DNA of 64,000 bases from JBEKIK01 sp050013075 (GCA_050013075.1 JBEKFZ010000010.1:1-64000), one strand, 5' to 3'. Positions 53,806 to 63,197 are shown, counted from the first letter of the stretch. Notes: generated by a model not told the origin, from the sequence alone. A program made the numbers and translations.

Positions 53806-54756
53806 ATGTCAAGAATAAGCATTACGACCATAACGGTTATACTTGGGCTGATTTCAACCATCTCGGCCCGGGCCGTGGATACTGACCCATCGGCCGCTTC
53901 GCATCCTGTGATCGATCAGGTATTTGCAAAGTATGAAAAGGCCTTTAACGCGGGCGATGCCAAGGCCATAGGCGCTTTATGGAAAAGCGACGGCGAGTTT
54001 ATCGACCCCCTGGGCGACAAAATCGTCGGACGCGAGGCCATCGAAAAGCTGTTCCAGGACTTCTTTGCACGAACCCCCGGAGAAAAACTTTCCATTAAGG
54101 TGCTCTCGATAAAGGAAGAGGAGGAAGGCCGCGTGGTAGTGGCGGAAATCGTGCCGGAAGTCAGTCCGCCGCTGCCCGGCCGGATCGGTTCCAATAAGGC
54201 CACGATCGTATTGGTGCGTTCCGGCGAAAACTGGCTTATCGAAGGCGTAAAGGAAAGGCTCCATGTTCCCGCCGCTTACGAACATCTTAAAGCTTTAGAG
54301 TGGCTGGTCGGTTCATGGTCCACCCAGGCGCCTTCAAGCGCCCAATCTGACAAAGCAAACCAAATATCCATCAATTCCACCTGTCAATGGACGGCGAATA
54401 AGAGCTTCCTTACTCGCACTTTTAGCACGCACACGCAACAGCTCGAATTGCAGGGCACGGAGATTATCGGCTGGGATCCGCAGGCCAAGTCGATCCGTTC
54501 CTGGTTGTTCGAATCTACCGGCGGGTTTACCGAGAGCGCTTGGAAGCCGGACGGCAAGCAATGGATAATTGAAATGAAGGGAGTGCTGGCCAGCGGCGAT
54601 ACCGTCAGTTCCACGACCACCTTGACCAAGGTTGACGACAACACCCTTACCATCCAGTTGCAAAAACGCCTGCGCGGCGGCAAGCCGCAAAGCGACGTTG
54701 CCGCGATCACAATCCACCGCGTCAACTCGTCCGCTCTGCCAAACCCTGAACCCTAA
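53806..54756 (+). CDS. secreted SnoaL/DUF4440-like protein with a C-terminal beta-rich domain
   Basis: The 316-aa protein has a signal peptide (RISITTITVILGLISTISAR). An N-terminal cone-shaped SnoaL-like domain follows (about 35-150): VFAKYEKAFNAGDAKAIGAL, WKSDGEFIDPLGDKIVGREA, then GSNKATIVLVRSGENWLIEG. The C-terminal domain (about 170-310) begins ALEWLVGSWSTQ and resembles DUF1579-type lipocalin-like barrels. The start is moved from a TTG at 53782 to the ATG at 53806, with AAGGAG upstream. No substrate is evident; it may bind a small molecule. Confidence 0.85.
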   Translation: MSRISITTITVILGLISTISARAVDTDPSAASHPVIDQVFAKYEKAFNAGDAKAIGALWKSDGEFIDPLGDKIVGREAIEKLFQDFFARTPGEKLSIKVLSIKEEEEGRVVVAEIVPEVSPPLPGRIGSNKATIVLVRSGENWLIEGVKERLHVPAAYEHLKALEWLVGSWSTQAPSSAQSDKANQISINSTCQWTANKSFLTRTFSTHTQQLELQGTEIIGWDPQAKSIRSWLFESTGGFTESAWKPDGKQWIIEMKGVLASGDTVSSTTTLTKVDDNTLTIQLQKRLRGGKPQSDVAAITIHRVNSSALPNPEP

Positions 54757-54769
54757 TCCCTTAAACGAT

Positions 54770-54795
54770 GAAGGGGCCGGCAAACCGACCCCTTC
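54770..54795. terminator. hairpin between convergent genes
   Basis: GAAGGGG-C-CGG, CAAA loop, CCG-A-CCCCTTC. It separates the SnoaL-like gene from the barrel gene on the other strand. There is no clear T-run. Confidence 0.55.
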
Positions 54796-54824
54796 GGGCA
54801 TCCCCCACTCTTTAGGCAAGTGAC

Positions 54825-56264
54825 TTATTGCCGCGTGACAATCGTGGTCTCTCTGTTCTCCCTGACCATGAACAACGAATTATCGGCCACGTTCAGTAAT
54901 GGACGATAGCAACTGGTCCCCAGGCACTTGGTCGACCGTCCGGGATACCAGACCAGATTGATCGCCAAACTCCAGGACTCATTGATCTGCCCGTCGTCGC
55001 CCCTGCCTTGCTTCGGAATCAGGTAGTTAAACGAGTTTTGTATAGCCCAACTGCCGCCCAGCGGAACCCAGGCGTCGGCGCCGAACAGGCCGTCGCCGTA
55101 CCCGGTCATGCCGGCCCAAATTCGTCCGTTGCCGCCGTTCTGGAAATAGCGCCTGAAGTAAACCACGAATTGATCGGTGGGATTCAAAAAGGCGTTGACC
55201 AGGGCCGTTTTATTCGAGTTCATTATTGCCAATGTGTTCTGAACTCTGTCGCCCCCTATGCCGTAAGCCCCGGAATAGCCGACCTCGAAGTTTTCATTGA
55301 AAAGGTAGCCCGTTTCCGTGCGGATTTGTTTCAGATCCGATGTTTCGTAGTAGGTATCGTGCAGCAAATCGAAAACCACTCCCCACTGCCACCCACAGCA
55401 TTCCGCCCGGTTGAATACCCCTACGGTGAAAAAGTATTGATGCCGGTCGGCGGTCAAAATTGCGGATTGGTTCGTGTCGTCTATGGGAACGCTCTGCTGA
55501 TAACCGGACAAGTTGTCTTGCAACGCGGCAAAACCGAGTTGATATCCGCATCCCCAGGGGTCGCCCAGCGGGGCGCCGAAATTCAGGCCTTCCGTGAATC
55601 CGAAGTTGCCGTTGCCGCCGCGGTCGCGCGGACCTTTGTACCCGTTGACTCCGGCGAAAATCGCCAGACTCCGCGGGCCGCTGCTCCAGACTGCCATCCA
55701 GGGGCAATCACAATCATTGCAATCTCCGCAGCATGAATCGTCGCCACAGCATGAACCAGGGCCGTCTTGTGGCGCAAAAGGGCCGTCCCCAGCCAACGGT
55801 TCGTATCGGGTCGTGCCGGGATCCTCGTCCACGCCCGCTGGGATCTCTCGCTGCGCAACTCGGATGTTTTTAGGCCGAGTATTAGCCGCCGAAGAAACAC
55901 CCTCCGTCCGGACCCGGTTTGAGTTTTGATACGGCGATCGTTGGGCCGTACGATACTCGGCATCCTGATTTGCAACCGCATACTGAGAGCGTTGGGCATT
56001 CGAGCTATACTCTGCATCCTGACTTGAATTCGGATACGGCGACCACTTAAGTGCGTGAGATTCGTTATCCTGGACCGATGCCCCAGTCATTTGTTGTGGG
56101 GCTTTATTGTTGTGTAATACTTTTTGCCGCCACTCTGCTTTTGGAGGTGTCACGTCCGTCTCGGAATCATCGAAAACCGACTGGGCCGAGGCTATTGGAC
56201 AAACCGCCATCAAACCTAATCCGATTACCGTTATTTTGGCAATCCAGTGTTTTATAAAAGACAT
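54825..56264 (-). CDS. large secreted outer-membrane barrel protein with Cys-rich segment
   Basis: The 479-aa protein has a signal peptide (FIKHWIAKITVIGLGLMAVC). A low-complexity linker carries repeated Y/S/Q-rich units (SQDAEYSSNAQRSQYAVANQ). A Cys cluster (CCGDDSCCGDCNDCDC, about residues 172-187) precedes a barrel of alternating strands (GYQLGFAALQDNLSGYQQSV, FFTVGVFNRAECCGWQWGVV), like DUF6666-type planctomycete barrels. The start is set at the ATG at 56264, with GAGG 7 bases upstream. The Cys cluster resembles that of the barrel at 20031. Function is unknown. Confidence 0.65.
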   Translation of the reverse strand: MSFIKHWIAKITVIGLGLMAVCPIASAQSVFDDSETDVTPPKAEWRQKVLHNNKAPQQMTGASVQDNESHALKWSPYPNSSQDAEYSSNAQRSQYAVANQDAEYRTAQRSPYQNSNRVRTEGVSSAANTRPKNIRVAQREIPAGVDEDPGTTRYEPLAGDGPFAPQDGPGSCCGDDSCCGDCNDCDCPWMAVWSSGPRSLAIFAGVNGYKGPRDRGGNGNFGFTEGLNFGAPLGDPWGCGYQLGFAALQDNLSGYQQSVPIDDTNQSAILTADRHQYFFTVGVFNRAECCGWQWGVVFDLLHDTYYETSDLKQIRTETGYLFNENFEVGYSGAYGIGGDRVQNTLAIMNSNKTALVNAFLNPTDQFVVYFRRYFQNGGNGRIWAGMTGYGDGLFGADAWVPLGGSWAIQNSFNYLIPKQGRGDDGQINESWSLAINLVWYPGRSTKCLGTSCYRPLLNVADNSLFMVRENRETTIVTRQ

Positions 56265-56413
56265 GTCCATACCTCAAAAATTGGGGTAGCCTATGAACCA
56301 AACATATTCCAGTCCTTGCCGACACAGAATATCGGGCCTATTTAATCAGAACTTTTGGAAAAGTTGAAAAAAACGGAATAGTTTGCGCAGATTGCCAAGA
56401 TTGCGCAGCCAAC

Positions 56414-56432
56414 AAACTGCTTACGGTTTCGC
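56414..56432. repeat. diverged GCGAAACCG...CGGTTT hairpin repeat, reverse copy
   Basis: AAACTGCTTACGGTTTCGC is the reverse complement of the short palindrome family with two changes. Related copies are at 11212, 16255, 52731 and 60141. Confidence 0.5.
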
Positions 56433-56538
56433 GATATGCCAACAAAATGCTGTTTTCTTGATATAGATACAATTGCCAACTCAAACATGCGTCTAAGCGC
56501 AGGTTTGAATTAGAATTGGTATAAGATCGGGGTGGGCT

Positions 56539-56725
56539 CTAAATGCGGTAACGAACGTAAAACGTAAGCCACGTCTGATTGGACTCGTTGAAAATGCCGT
56601 TGTCCCAAACCTCATCTATGCCATAAGGTTCATAAGAATTAAACCAGCAATTTCCGGGCTTTGACTCCGCGGATCCCGCTTTATCGCTCAAAGCTTGTAT
56701 CAGATAGTTAATGATCTTGGTACTA
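56539..56725 (-). pseudogene. C-terminal remnant of a membrane or barrel protein gene
   Basis: From the MITE-like element to a stop at 56539-56541 the minus strand is open for about 61 codons with no start. It reads ...KIINYLIQALSDKAGS, NCWFNSYEPYGIDEVWDNG, then IFNESNQTWLTFYVRYRI. The aromatic ending WLTFYVRYRI is like the last strand of an outer-membrane barrel. The rest of the gene is missing upstream of the element, so this is a broken gene. No function can be assigned. Confidence 0.6.
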
Positions 56726-56860
56726 AGAGCCTATCTCAAAACAATATTCGTCATTCTGAGCGAAGCGAAGAATCTAGAAGAACCCAATGGCAAAAATGGG
56801 TAAATGGGGCTGCAACCGAGATCCTTCACTACGTTCAGGATGACTTTTGGGATAGGCTCT
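56726..56860. mobile_element. MITE-like element with 16-bp inverted ends
   Basis: Left end AGAGCCTATCTCAAAA (56726-56741) and right end TTTTGGGATAGGCTCT (56845-56860) are reverse complements at 15 of 16 positions. The inside carries GTCATTCTGAGCGAAGCGAA, GAATCTAGAA and a matching GATCCTTC...CAGGATGAC, a widespread bacterial repeat text. It has no coding capacity. A lone matching arm lies at 13103-13118. It abuts the broken barrel gene. Confidence 0.7.
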
Positions 56861-57009
56861 AAATGATTTTATTTCACATGCCTTTCCATTCAGCCCAAAA
56901 CCCCTAACATATCTTGACCAAAGACAACTCATTTAGAATAATCCGCCGATTTGATTGTTTTAGCAGTGTCCAGGGGCAATATGGGTCCGATTCATCGAGG
57001 TGTAGTGCA

Positions 57010-57597
57010 ATGATTTCCGGCCGCCTTTTTCTGCCGACTGCGTCTATTCTTATTATTTCGCTAATAGGCGGTTGCCAATCGCCGTATAAGTCCGACCAGG
57101 GCGCACTTTTAGGCGGCGTGTTGGGCGCAGGCACCGGAGCAGCAATCGGTTCCGCTTGCCACAACCCATTGGCCGGCGCTGCCATTGGCGCCGGAGTCGG
57201 CACGATCACCGGCGCTGCCGTTGGCAGCGCACTGGACGAGCAGGATGCCAGAAACCGCGCTATGATCGCTCAGCAACTTGGACGACAAGTTTCCGGCAAT
57301 CCGGTAACGATCCCCGACGTAATCAACATGACCAGGGCCGGCGTGGATGAAGAACTCATCGTCAACCACGTCCGCATACACGGCGTGGCTGCTCCGCTAC
57401 AAGCCCAAGACGTCATCGTTCTACAGCAGCAGGGCGTAAGCAAGCGAGTTATCGCCACCATGCAGGAACCGCCGGTTGTCCAACCTCAGCCCATGGTTAT
57501 CCAGCAGGCGCCGCCTCCGGCGGTGATCGTGGAGGAATATCCGTATGGGCGTCCATACCCGGGACCGCCCTACTATTACTATCGCCGGCATTGGTAA
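57010..57597 (+). CDS. glycine-zipper lipoprotein
   Basis: The 195-aa protein has a lipoprotein signal ending LIGGC (about residue 22). Two glycine-zipper segments follow: GALLGGVLGAGTGAAIG and NPLAGAAIGAGVGTITGAAV with GSALDEQD. The C-terminus is helical, then a Pro/Gln/Val tail ends in YPYGRPYPGPPYYYYRRHW. Glycine zippers of this kind pack in the outer membrane or as surface aggregates. The start is moved from 56914 to 57010, where GAGGTG lies about 8 bases upstream and the lipobox is correctly spaced. The role is unknown. Confidence 0.82.
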   Translation: MISGRLFLPTASILIISLIGGCQSPYKSDQGALLGGVLGAGTGAAIGSACHNPLAGAAIGAGVGTITGAAVGSALDEQDARNRAMIAQQLGRQVSGNPVTIPDVINMTRAGVDEELIVNHVRIHGVAAPLQAQDVIVLQQQGVSKRVIATMQEPPVVQPQPMVIQQAPPPAVIVEEYPYGRPYPGPPYYYYRRHW

Positions 57598-57723
57598 ATG
57601 ACGTTCTGCCATTAACACGTCGGTGTAACAATTCGTCTCAAACGGCGGCATTCACTCTCTCTGTGGGGCTATTCATTCCGGCCTCATTTGACCGTATGAT
57701 AGAGGCTTATACAAGGTTCTATC

Positions 57724-60102
57724 ATGCACCGCGTCCCCCACGACAATCTGGAAACCTTTTTACCCCGGTTCTCCCTGACGGAATTTCGCCACGGTCAAAA
57801 GGAAGTCATATCGGCCGTGCTCGCCGGGCAGGATTGCCTGTGCGTGATGCCGACCGGCGGGGGAAAAAGCCTCTGTTATCAATTGCCCGCCGTTGTCCTC
57901 GATGGTTTAACGCTCGTCGTTTCGCCGCTTATCGCCTTGATGAAAGATCAGGTCGATCAGCTCCACGCCCTGGGGCTGCCGGTTACTTTCATCAACAGCA
58001 CAATTTCGCTTGCCGAGCAGAACAACAGGCTCTTGCGCATGGCGGCCGGCGAATATCGAATGGTCTACGTCGTGCCCGAACGCTTTCGATCCGGCAAGTT
58101 TATCGACGCCGTGCGGGCGGTGGGAATCAAATTGCTGGCCGTCGACGAGGCGCACTGCATCAGTCAGTGGGGGCACGATTTCCGTCCCGACTACGCCCGG
58201 CTGGGCTATTTCCGGCGGATTCTCGGCAATCCGGCCGCCATTGCCCTTACGGCCACCGCCACCGACAATGTCCGCCGCGACATCATCGAACAACTCGATC
58301 TACGCGAGCCGCGAACCTTCATCACCGGTTTCGAAAGGCCCAACCTTTTTTACCAGGTCTTCGCGCCCCGGGGTGAACGCCAAAAAACCGAAATGCTTTT
58401 GCAGTTTCTCGGCGAAACGCCCGGCCCGGGCATCATCTACACCTCGACCCGCAAACGCGCCGAGGAAGTCGCCCAACTGCTCGCGGCCCAAACCAAGCGC
58501 CGAGTTGCCGTGTATCATGCCGGCATGTTGCCCGACCAACGCCGCTTGGCCCAAGACGCTTTCATGGACAGCCGCTCTGATATCGTGGTTGCCACAAACG
58601 CCTTTGGCATGGGCATCGATAAGGCCGACGTCCGATCCGTGGTGCACTATAACATTCCAGGCAGCCTGGAAGCCTACTATCAGGAAGCCGGTCGCGCCGG
58701 CCGCGACGGGCTTGATTCGCGTTGCCTGATGCTCTATAGCGGCTCTGACATCTACATCCAAAGATTTTTTATCGACAGCGCCTATCCCGATCGCGAGTAT
58801 GTGGCCCAGGTGTACGATTTTCTTCGCGGACTTAACGACGACCCAATCGAACTCACGCAACAAGAGGTCAAAGAAACCCTCGGCTTATCCTTAAGCGCCG
58901 AGGGCGTAGGCAACTGCGAACAACTCTTGGAAAAAGCCGGCGTTTTGGAACGTCTTATGTCCTCGCAAAACCTGGCCTCCATCCGCATCGACAGCGACCT
59001 GCCCACGCTGGTCGATCTGCTGCCCAAACAGGCCAAGGTGCAGCGCAAAGTGCTCCGCGCGGTCGAACGCCTGGTGGGCACGCGCCGGCAGGAATTGATC
59101 CCGTTTTCCCCCAATCGCCTGGCGGTCGGTGATGAAATAGATCAACCCTCGCTATTGCACGCCTTGCACGAACTCAATCGCCTGGAGGCGTTCACGTTCA
59201 TTCCGCCCTTTCGCGGCCGGGCGATTCGCATGGTCCGCCGCGACCTGCCCTTCGATAAACTCGACATCGACTTCGCGGCCCTGGAACTTCGCAAATCCTC
59301 GGAATTGGAAAAACTCAACCGGATAGTGGCTTTTGCCCTTAACGGCTCCTGCCGTCAGCAGGAAATTCTCCGCTATTTCGGCGAAAAAGATCCCAATCGC
59401 TGCGGGCATTGCGATAACTGCGGGAAATCTACCGCCGATCAGCGAATCCCCAGTGGAAAGTCGCTCGAAGCCGTGCGCATGGCGCTTAGCGGTGTTGCCC
59501 GCACCCAGGCCCGCTTCGCCTGCGGGAAAAATGTTATTGCGCAGATGCTTTGCGGATCGGCCGACGCCAAGGTTAAAAAACTGGGCCTGGATCGGCTGAG
59601 CACTTTCGGCCTGCTTAAGCATTTAAAGCAGCCGGAGGTCGTCATGCTGATCGACGCCCTGATTTCATTAGGCTGTTTGCACCAAGAGGAGATTGAAAAA
59701 TTCCGGCCCGTGGTAAAACTTACCGACTTCGGCAGCGAGGTGATGAAGGCTAAAACCCAGCTTCAGAATCTACTGCCGATTTCGGCGGAACTATTCCAGA
59801 AAATCCACGGTGACGCGATAATCATTTCCGAATTGCCCCAGGGTGTAAAAAAATCCGCCCCCGCAATATCGCACAAAAACGATGCTGAACTATTAGATGC
59901 CTTGAAGCGCTGGCGTTTGGAAATCGCCGACGAGGCCGGCATTCCCGCTTATTGCATCCTTCACAACAGCGTCTTGAATGAATTGGTAAGCCAACGCCCG
60001 AAAACCACAACTGAATTGCTCACGATTAACGGCATCGGCCCGGTAAAGCTAAAACAATTCGGCCAATCTTTGCTGGAAATTATTGCCGAATATGCCGTTT
60101 AG
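57724..60102 (+). CDS. recQ: ATP-dependent DNA helicase RecQ
   Basis: A 3'-5' helicase for recombination and fork repair. The 792-aa protein has a RecQ core with Walker A MPTGGGKSLCYQLP (about 43-56), DEAHCISQWGHDFRP (about 142-156), ALTATATDNVRRDII and GFERPNLFYQV. The zinc-binding motif in DPNRCGHCDNCGKS and a winged-helix RQC region follow. A C-terminal HRDC domain (ALKRWRLEIADEAGIPAYCI to LTINGIGPVKLKQFGQSLLE) completes it. It is longer than Escherichia coli RecQ (609 aa). It stands alone between the zipper gene and ftsH. Confidence 0.96.
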   Translation: MHRVPHDNLETFLPRFSLTEFRHGQKEVISAVLAGQDCLCVMPTGGGKSLCYQLPAVVLDGLTLVVSPLIALMKDQVDQLHALGLPVTFINSTISLAEQNNRLLRMAAGEYRMVYVVPERFRSGKFIDAVRAVGIKLLAVDEAHCISQWGHDFRPDYARLGYFRRILGNPAAIALTATATDNVRRDIIEQLDLREPRTFITGFERPNLFYQVFAPRGERQKTEMLLQFLGETPGPGIIYTSTRKRAEEVAQLLAAQTKRRVAVYHAGMLPDQRRLAQDAFMDSRSDIVVATNAFGMGIDKADVRSVVHYNIPGSLEAYYQEAGRAGRDGLDSRCLMLYSGSDIYIQRFFIDSAYPDREYVAQVYDFLRGLNDDPIELTQQEVKETLGLSLSAEGVGNCEQLLEKAGVLERLMSSQNLASIRIDSDLPTLVDLLPKQAKVQRKVLRAVERLVGTRRQELIPFSPNRLAVGDEIDQPSLLHALHELNRLEAFTFIPPFRGRAIRMVRRDLPFDKLDIDFAALELRKSSELEKLNRIVAFALNGSCRQQEILRYFGEKDPNRCGHCDNCGKSTADQRIPSGKSLEAVRMALSGVARTQARFACGKNVIAQMLCGSADAKVKKLGLDRLSTFGLLKHLKQPEVVMLIDALISLGCLHQEEIEKFRPVVKLTDFGSEVMKAKTQLQNLLPISAELFQKIHGDAIIISELPQGVKKSAPAISHKNDAELLDALKRWRLEIADEAGIPAYCILHNSVLNELVSQRPKTTTELLTINGIGPVKLKQFGQSLLEIIAEYAV

Positions 60103-60140
60103 GATAAGACATATATCCTAAATTGTTTATATTTGCTAAC

Positions 60141-60159
60141 AAACCTCTTGCGGTTTCGC
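60141..60159. repeat. reverse copy of the GCGAAACCGCAAG hairpin repeat
   Basis: AAACCTCTTGCGGTTTCGC, 38 bases past the recQ stop. It is imperfect in one arm and a possible message end. Confidence 0.5.
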
Positions 60160-60297
60160 GATTTACCCAATAGAGGGGAAGGCATCGCTATTTCCGCACA
60201 TCTCGATACAATTCATGGGGTAGATTTTAAAAACTCAATGTTCCTTCCCCATTATTAAAACCGACCCGGCAACGGCCGGCATAGGGATGATTAGTCA

Positions 60298-62202
60298 ATG
60301 GAAGATCGAAAAGACAAAAATCATTTGCCGCCGCCTCCCGGCAAACCGCTGCCGAAGCCGGTCCGCGGCAATTCGGCTATTTGGGTGTTTCTAATACTAG
60401 CGGTCGTGATCGCTCTGGTGTACTATAACTCCGACCGCACAAAACGCTCCGAAATCACTTACGGCGATTTCCGTATTCAACTGGACAAAAAAAATATCGC
60501 CAAGGTAAAGGTCCAGGGTTCGACGGCCTATGGCGAATTCAAAACTCCGCCGGGCAAATTGGAACCGAAATTCGTTGCCATCTTGCCGCCTTATGCCTCG
60601 ATCGACGAGAACCTGGACTACCAACTCCGCGGACAACTCGGGACCAACTATGAAGTTGCCGAACCTAGCGACAATACCTTTACGGTGCTCTCGGTTTATC
60701 TGCTGGTCTCCATCGCGATGATTGCCGGATTGTGGTTCATGTTCCGCAGGGCCAGGGATTCCATCTTCACCGGCGGACTGATGGGCGGATTCAGCAAGAG
60801 CGGCGCACGCCGCTACGATGCCAGCGACAAATCTGTCACCTTCAAGGACGTTGCCGGCCTGGAAGGCGTCAAGCACGAATTGGAAGAGGTCGTGGAATTC
60901 CTGAAAAACCCGCAAAAATTCCAGCGCCTAGGCGCTCGCGTGCCCAAGGGCATTCTGCTCATGGGTCCGCCCGGCGCCGGCAAGACCCTGCTTGCCCGGG
61001 CAGTGGCCGGCGAGGCCGAAGTACCTTTCTTCTCCATCAACGGATCCGAATTCATCCAGATGTTCGTGGGCGTGGGCGCCGGCCGGGTCCGCGATTTGTT
61101 CAACACCGCCAAGGAAAACGCCCCGGCCATTCTGTTCATCGATGAAATCGACGCCGTCGGACGCCATCGCGGGGCGGGCGTGGGCGGCGGTCACGACGAA
61201 CGCGAGCAAACCCTAAACCAAATCCTCAGCGAAATGGATGGGTTCACCCAAACCGAATCGGTGATCGTCATGGCCGCGTCCAACCGCCCGGACGTGCTCG
61301 ATCCGGCCCTCTTGCGCCCGGGCCGCTTCGACCGCCACATTACCGTCGATCGCCCCAATCTCAAGGGCCGCCTGGCCATATTCCAAGTCCATTCCCGCGA
61401 CGTGCCCTTGGACCCCGACGTGAACCTGGAGACGCTGGCTGCCGGCACCGTGGGCCTGACCGGCGCCGATATCCGCAACCTGGTAAACGAAGCCGCGCTC
61501 TGGGCCAGCCGGAACGACGAAAAAAACGTCGATATGGCCGACTTCGAATACGCCCGCGACAAAGTCCTCATGGGCGCGAAACGCGACGAGGTTCTAACGG
61601 GCAAGGAAAAGTCCATGACCGCGTATCACGAGTCCGGCCACACCCTGTTGGCCTGGCTTATGCCCTCCGGCGACCGCGTGCACAAAGTCTCCATCATTCC
61701 CCGCGGCCGATCCTTAGGCGCCACGCAACTCCTGCCCGAGGAAGACCGGCTGAACATCAGCGAATCGGAATTGCACATCCGCCTGGTGATCGGATTGGGA
61801 GGCCGGGCCGCCGAAAAAATGATTTTCAACGAGTTCAGCGCAGGCGCCGAAAACGATCTGAACAACGTCACCCAACTCGCACGGCGCATGGTCACCTACT
61901 GGGGCATGAGCGATCGGCTGGGCCCGGTAGCCTTCCGCGACAGCGAGGATCACCCCTTCCTGGGCAAGGAGATGACCGAGCCTCGCCGCTACAGCGAACA
62001 CACCGCCCAACTGATCGACGAGGAAATTTCCCGTATTCTGCACGAGGCCTCGGACAAGGCCTTTGATATTCTCACGCGCAACCGCGATAAACTCGAGGCC
62101 CTGGCCAAAGCACTGGAAAAATCCGAAACCCTGGACGAAACCGACATCGAAGAACTAATCGGCCCAGCCGCCCACAAGCAAAACGGCGTGGAAGCAAAAT
62201 AA
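60298..62202 (+). CDS. ftsH: ATP-dependent zinc metalloprotease FtsH
   Basis: A membrane AAA+ protease that degrades misfolded and regulatory proteins. The 634-aa protein has two N-terminal membrane helices (AIWVFLILAVVIALVYYNS; LSVYLLVSIAMIAGLWFMF) around a small periplasmic domain. Next come Walker A GPPGAGKTLLARA (about 223), Walker B ILFIDEIDAVG, the SRH region RPDVLDPALLRPGRFDRHI, and the zinc motif HESGH (about 443) with a downstream acidic ligand region. Its stop is followed after one base by the start of a foldback repeat. It is likely essential. Confidence 0.97.
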   Translation: MEDRKDKNHLPPPPGKPLPKPVRGNSAIWVFLILAVVIALVYYNSDRTKRSEITYGDFRIQLDKKNIAKVKVQGSTAYGEFKTPPGKLEPKFVAILPPYASIDENLDYQLRGQLGTNYEVAEPSDNTFTVLSVYLLVSIAMIAGLWFMFRRARDSIFTGGLMGGFSKSGARRYDASDKSVTFKDVAGLEGVKHELEEVVEFLKNPQKFQRLGARVPKGILLMGPPGAGKTLLARAVAGEAEVPFFSINGSEFIQMFVGVGAGRVRDLFNTAKENAPAILFIDEIDAVGRHRGAGVGGGHDEREQTLNQILSEMDGFTQTESVIVMAASNRPDVLDPALLRPGRFDRHITVDRPNLKGRLAIFQVHSRDVPLDPDVNLETLAAGTVGLTGADIRNLVNEAALWASRNDEKNVDMADFEYARDKVLMGAKRDEVLTGKEKSMTAYHESGHTLLAWLMPSGDRVHKVSIIPRGRSLGATQLLPEEDRLNISESELHIRLVIGLGGRAAEKMIFNEFSAGAENDLNNVTQLARRMVTYWGMSDRLGPVAFRDSEDHPFLGKEMTEPRRYSEHTAQLIDEEISRILHEASDKAFDILTRNRDKLEALAKALEKSETLDETDIEELIGPAAHKQNGVEAK

Positions 62203-62203
62203 T

Positions 62204-62377
62204 TATAACTGGACTTTTGCATATTGGTCCCCTCGCCCTTTGGGAGAGGGGGTAGGGGTGAGGGCATGGGAAGCACATAAGCAACTCAAACCTTTTTTCA
62301 GCCAACAGCCCTCACCCTAGCCCTCTCCCGGAGGGAGAGGGGATTTCCATTTTGAAATTTGCAAAAGTCCAATTATA
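62204..62377. mobile_element. 174-bp foldback element with 19-bp ends
   Basis: TTATAACTGGACTTTTGCA (62204-62222) and its reverse complement at 62359-62377 match at 18 of 19 positions. Inside is a second palindrome: the left half CCCTCGCCCTTTGGGAGAGG to GGTGAGGGC, and the right half GCCCTCACCCTAGCCCTCTC to GGGAGAGGGG. The core is shared with 2337 and 18137. The element begins one base after the ftsH stop and must lie in its 3' region. Confidence 0.7.
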
Positions 62378-62423
62378 AAAAACACGCTTTTCGATTCCTC
62401 GGAATACGCGGAAATCACACACC

Positions 62424-63167
62424 ATGCCTCAGCGACAAGACATCGACTTCATCCTTCGACACTGGCCTTTTCAACCGGGAGTAGTCAGCGCTCGGTTTGC
62501 CGAAGCCTCCGACGGCCGCAAAGTAATGCAAATGCGAATCGAGATGGGCCTGCTGCAAATGGAAACCGTCGGCCGGCCGGACGGCCAGCGCCCCGGCGGG
62601 GCTAAAACCTATCTCGATTATCTCAACGCCCAACTTGTCCGCCGTGGCGAGTCTTTCGCACTGACCGACGAAAACCGCATGGAAATCGATCGTGAATTCT
62701 TGCAGTTTTATCACCGGCGGATTTGCTGCCTGGCGTTGCGAGAGTTTCGCCGGGCAGTTGCCGACGCCGATCATACCCTGGCCCTGATGGATTTCGTCGC
62801 CCATTGGTCGACCGACCCGGAATGGACCCTTTCTCACGAGCAGTACCGGCCGTTTGTCATTTTCCACCGCGCACAGGCCGCCACCTTGGCCGAAGTGCAA
62901 GACTCCAATCCCCAAGCGGCCGTGGAAGAAATCAACCGTGCCCTGGATCGCATTCGGGAAATGTACGCCAAGCTCGAGGCCGAAGAACGATTCGATCAAG
63001 ACGAGTTGGTCGGCCAATTAACACAACTCAAAGAGTCCTTGCGCAAGGAGTACGGCCTGGGCCCGACTCTTATCGAACAACTGGACGACGCCGTAGCCAC
63101 CGAACAATACGAACGCGCCGCCCGGTTGCGCGACGAAATCGCCCGCCGGCATACCGGGCAATGTTAG
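62424..63167 (+). CDS. UVR-motif protein of unknown function
   Basis: The 247-aa protein ends with a UvrB/UvrC-type helical hairpin, LIEQLDDAVATEQYERAARL, then RDEIARRH. This motif mediates UvrB-UvrC contact and is reused in clamp or stress proteins. The N-terminal 200 residues begin MPQRQDIDFILRHWPFQPGV and carry a YLDYLNAQLVRRG helix; I recognise no family there. A link to nucleotide excision repair or ClpC/McsA-like partners is possible but not shown. It lies after ftsH and the foldback element and may have its own promoter. Confidence 0.75.
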   Translation: MPQRQDIDFILRHWPFQPGVVSARFAEASDGRKVMQMRIEMGLLQMETVGRPDGQRPGGAKTYLDYLNAQLVRRGESFALTDENRMEIDREFLQFYHRRICCLALREFRRAVADADHTLALMDFVAHWSTDPEWTLSHEQYRPFVIFHRAQAATLAEVQDSNPQAAVEEINRALDRIREMYAKLEAEERFDQDELVGQLTQLKESLRKEYGLGPTLIEQLDDAVATEQYERAARLRDEIARRHTGQC

Positions 63168-63197
63168 TAGTCAATAATGCCACATTCATTGTTTAGC

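Larger units (their letters stand above)
56265..57009. other. 745-base intergenic region: repeat, broken gene, MITE-like element
   Basis: In order it contains the AAACTGCTTACGGTTTCGC hairpin repeat (56414-56432), a 3' gene remnant (56539-56725) and a MITE-like element (56726-56860). Past 56860 lies the leader of the glycine-zipper gene. No other gene was seen. Confidence 0.6.
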
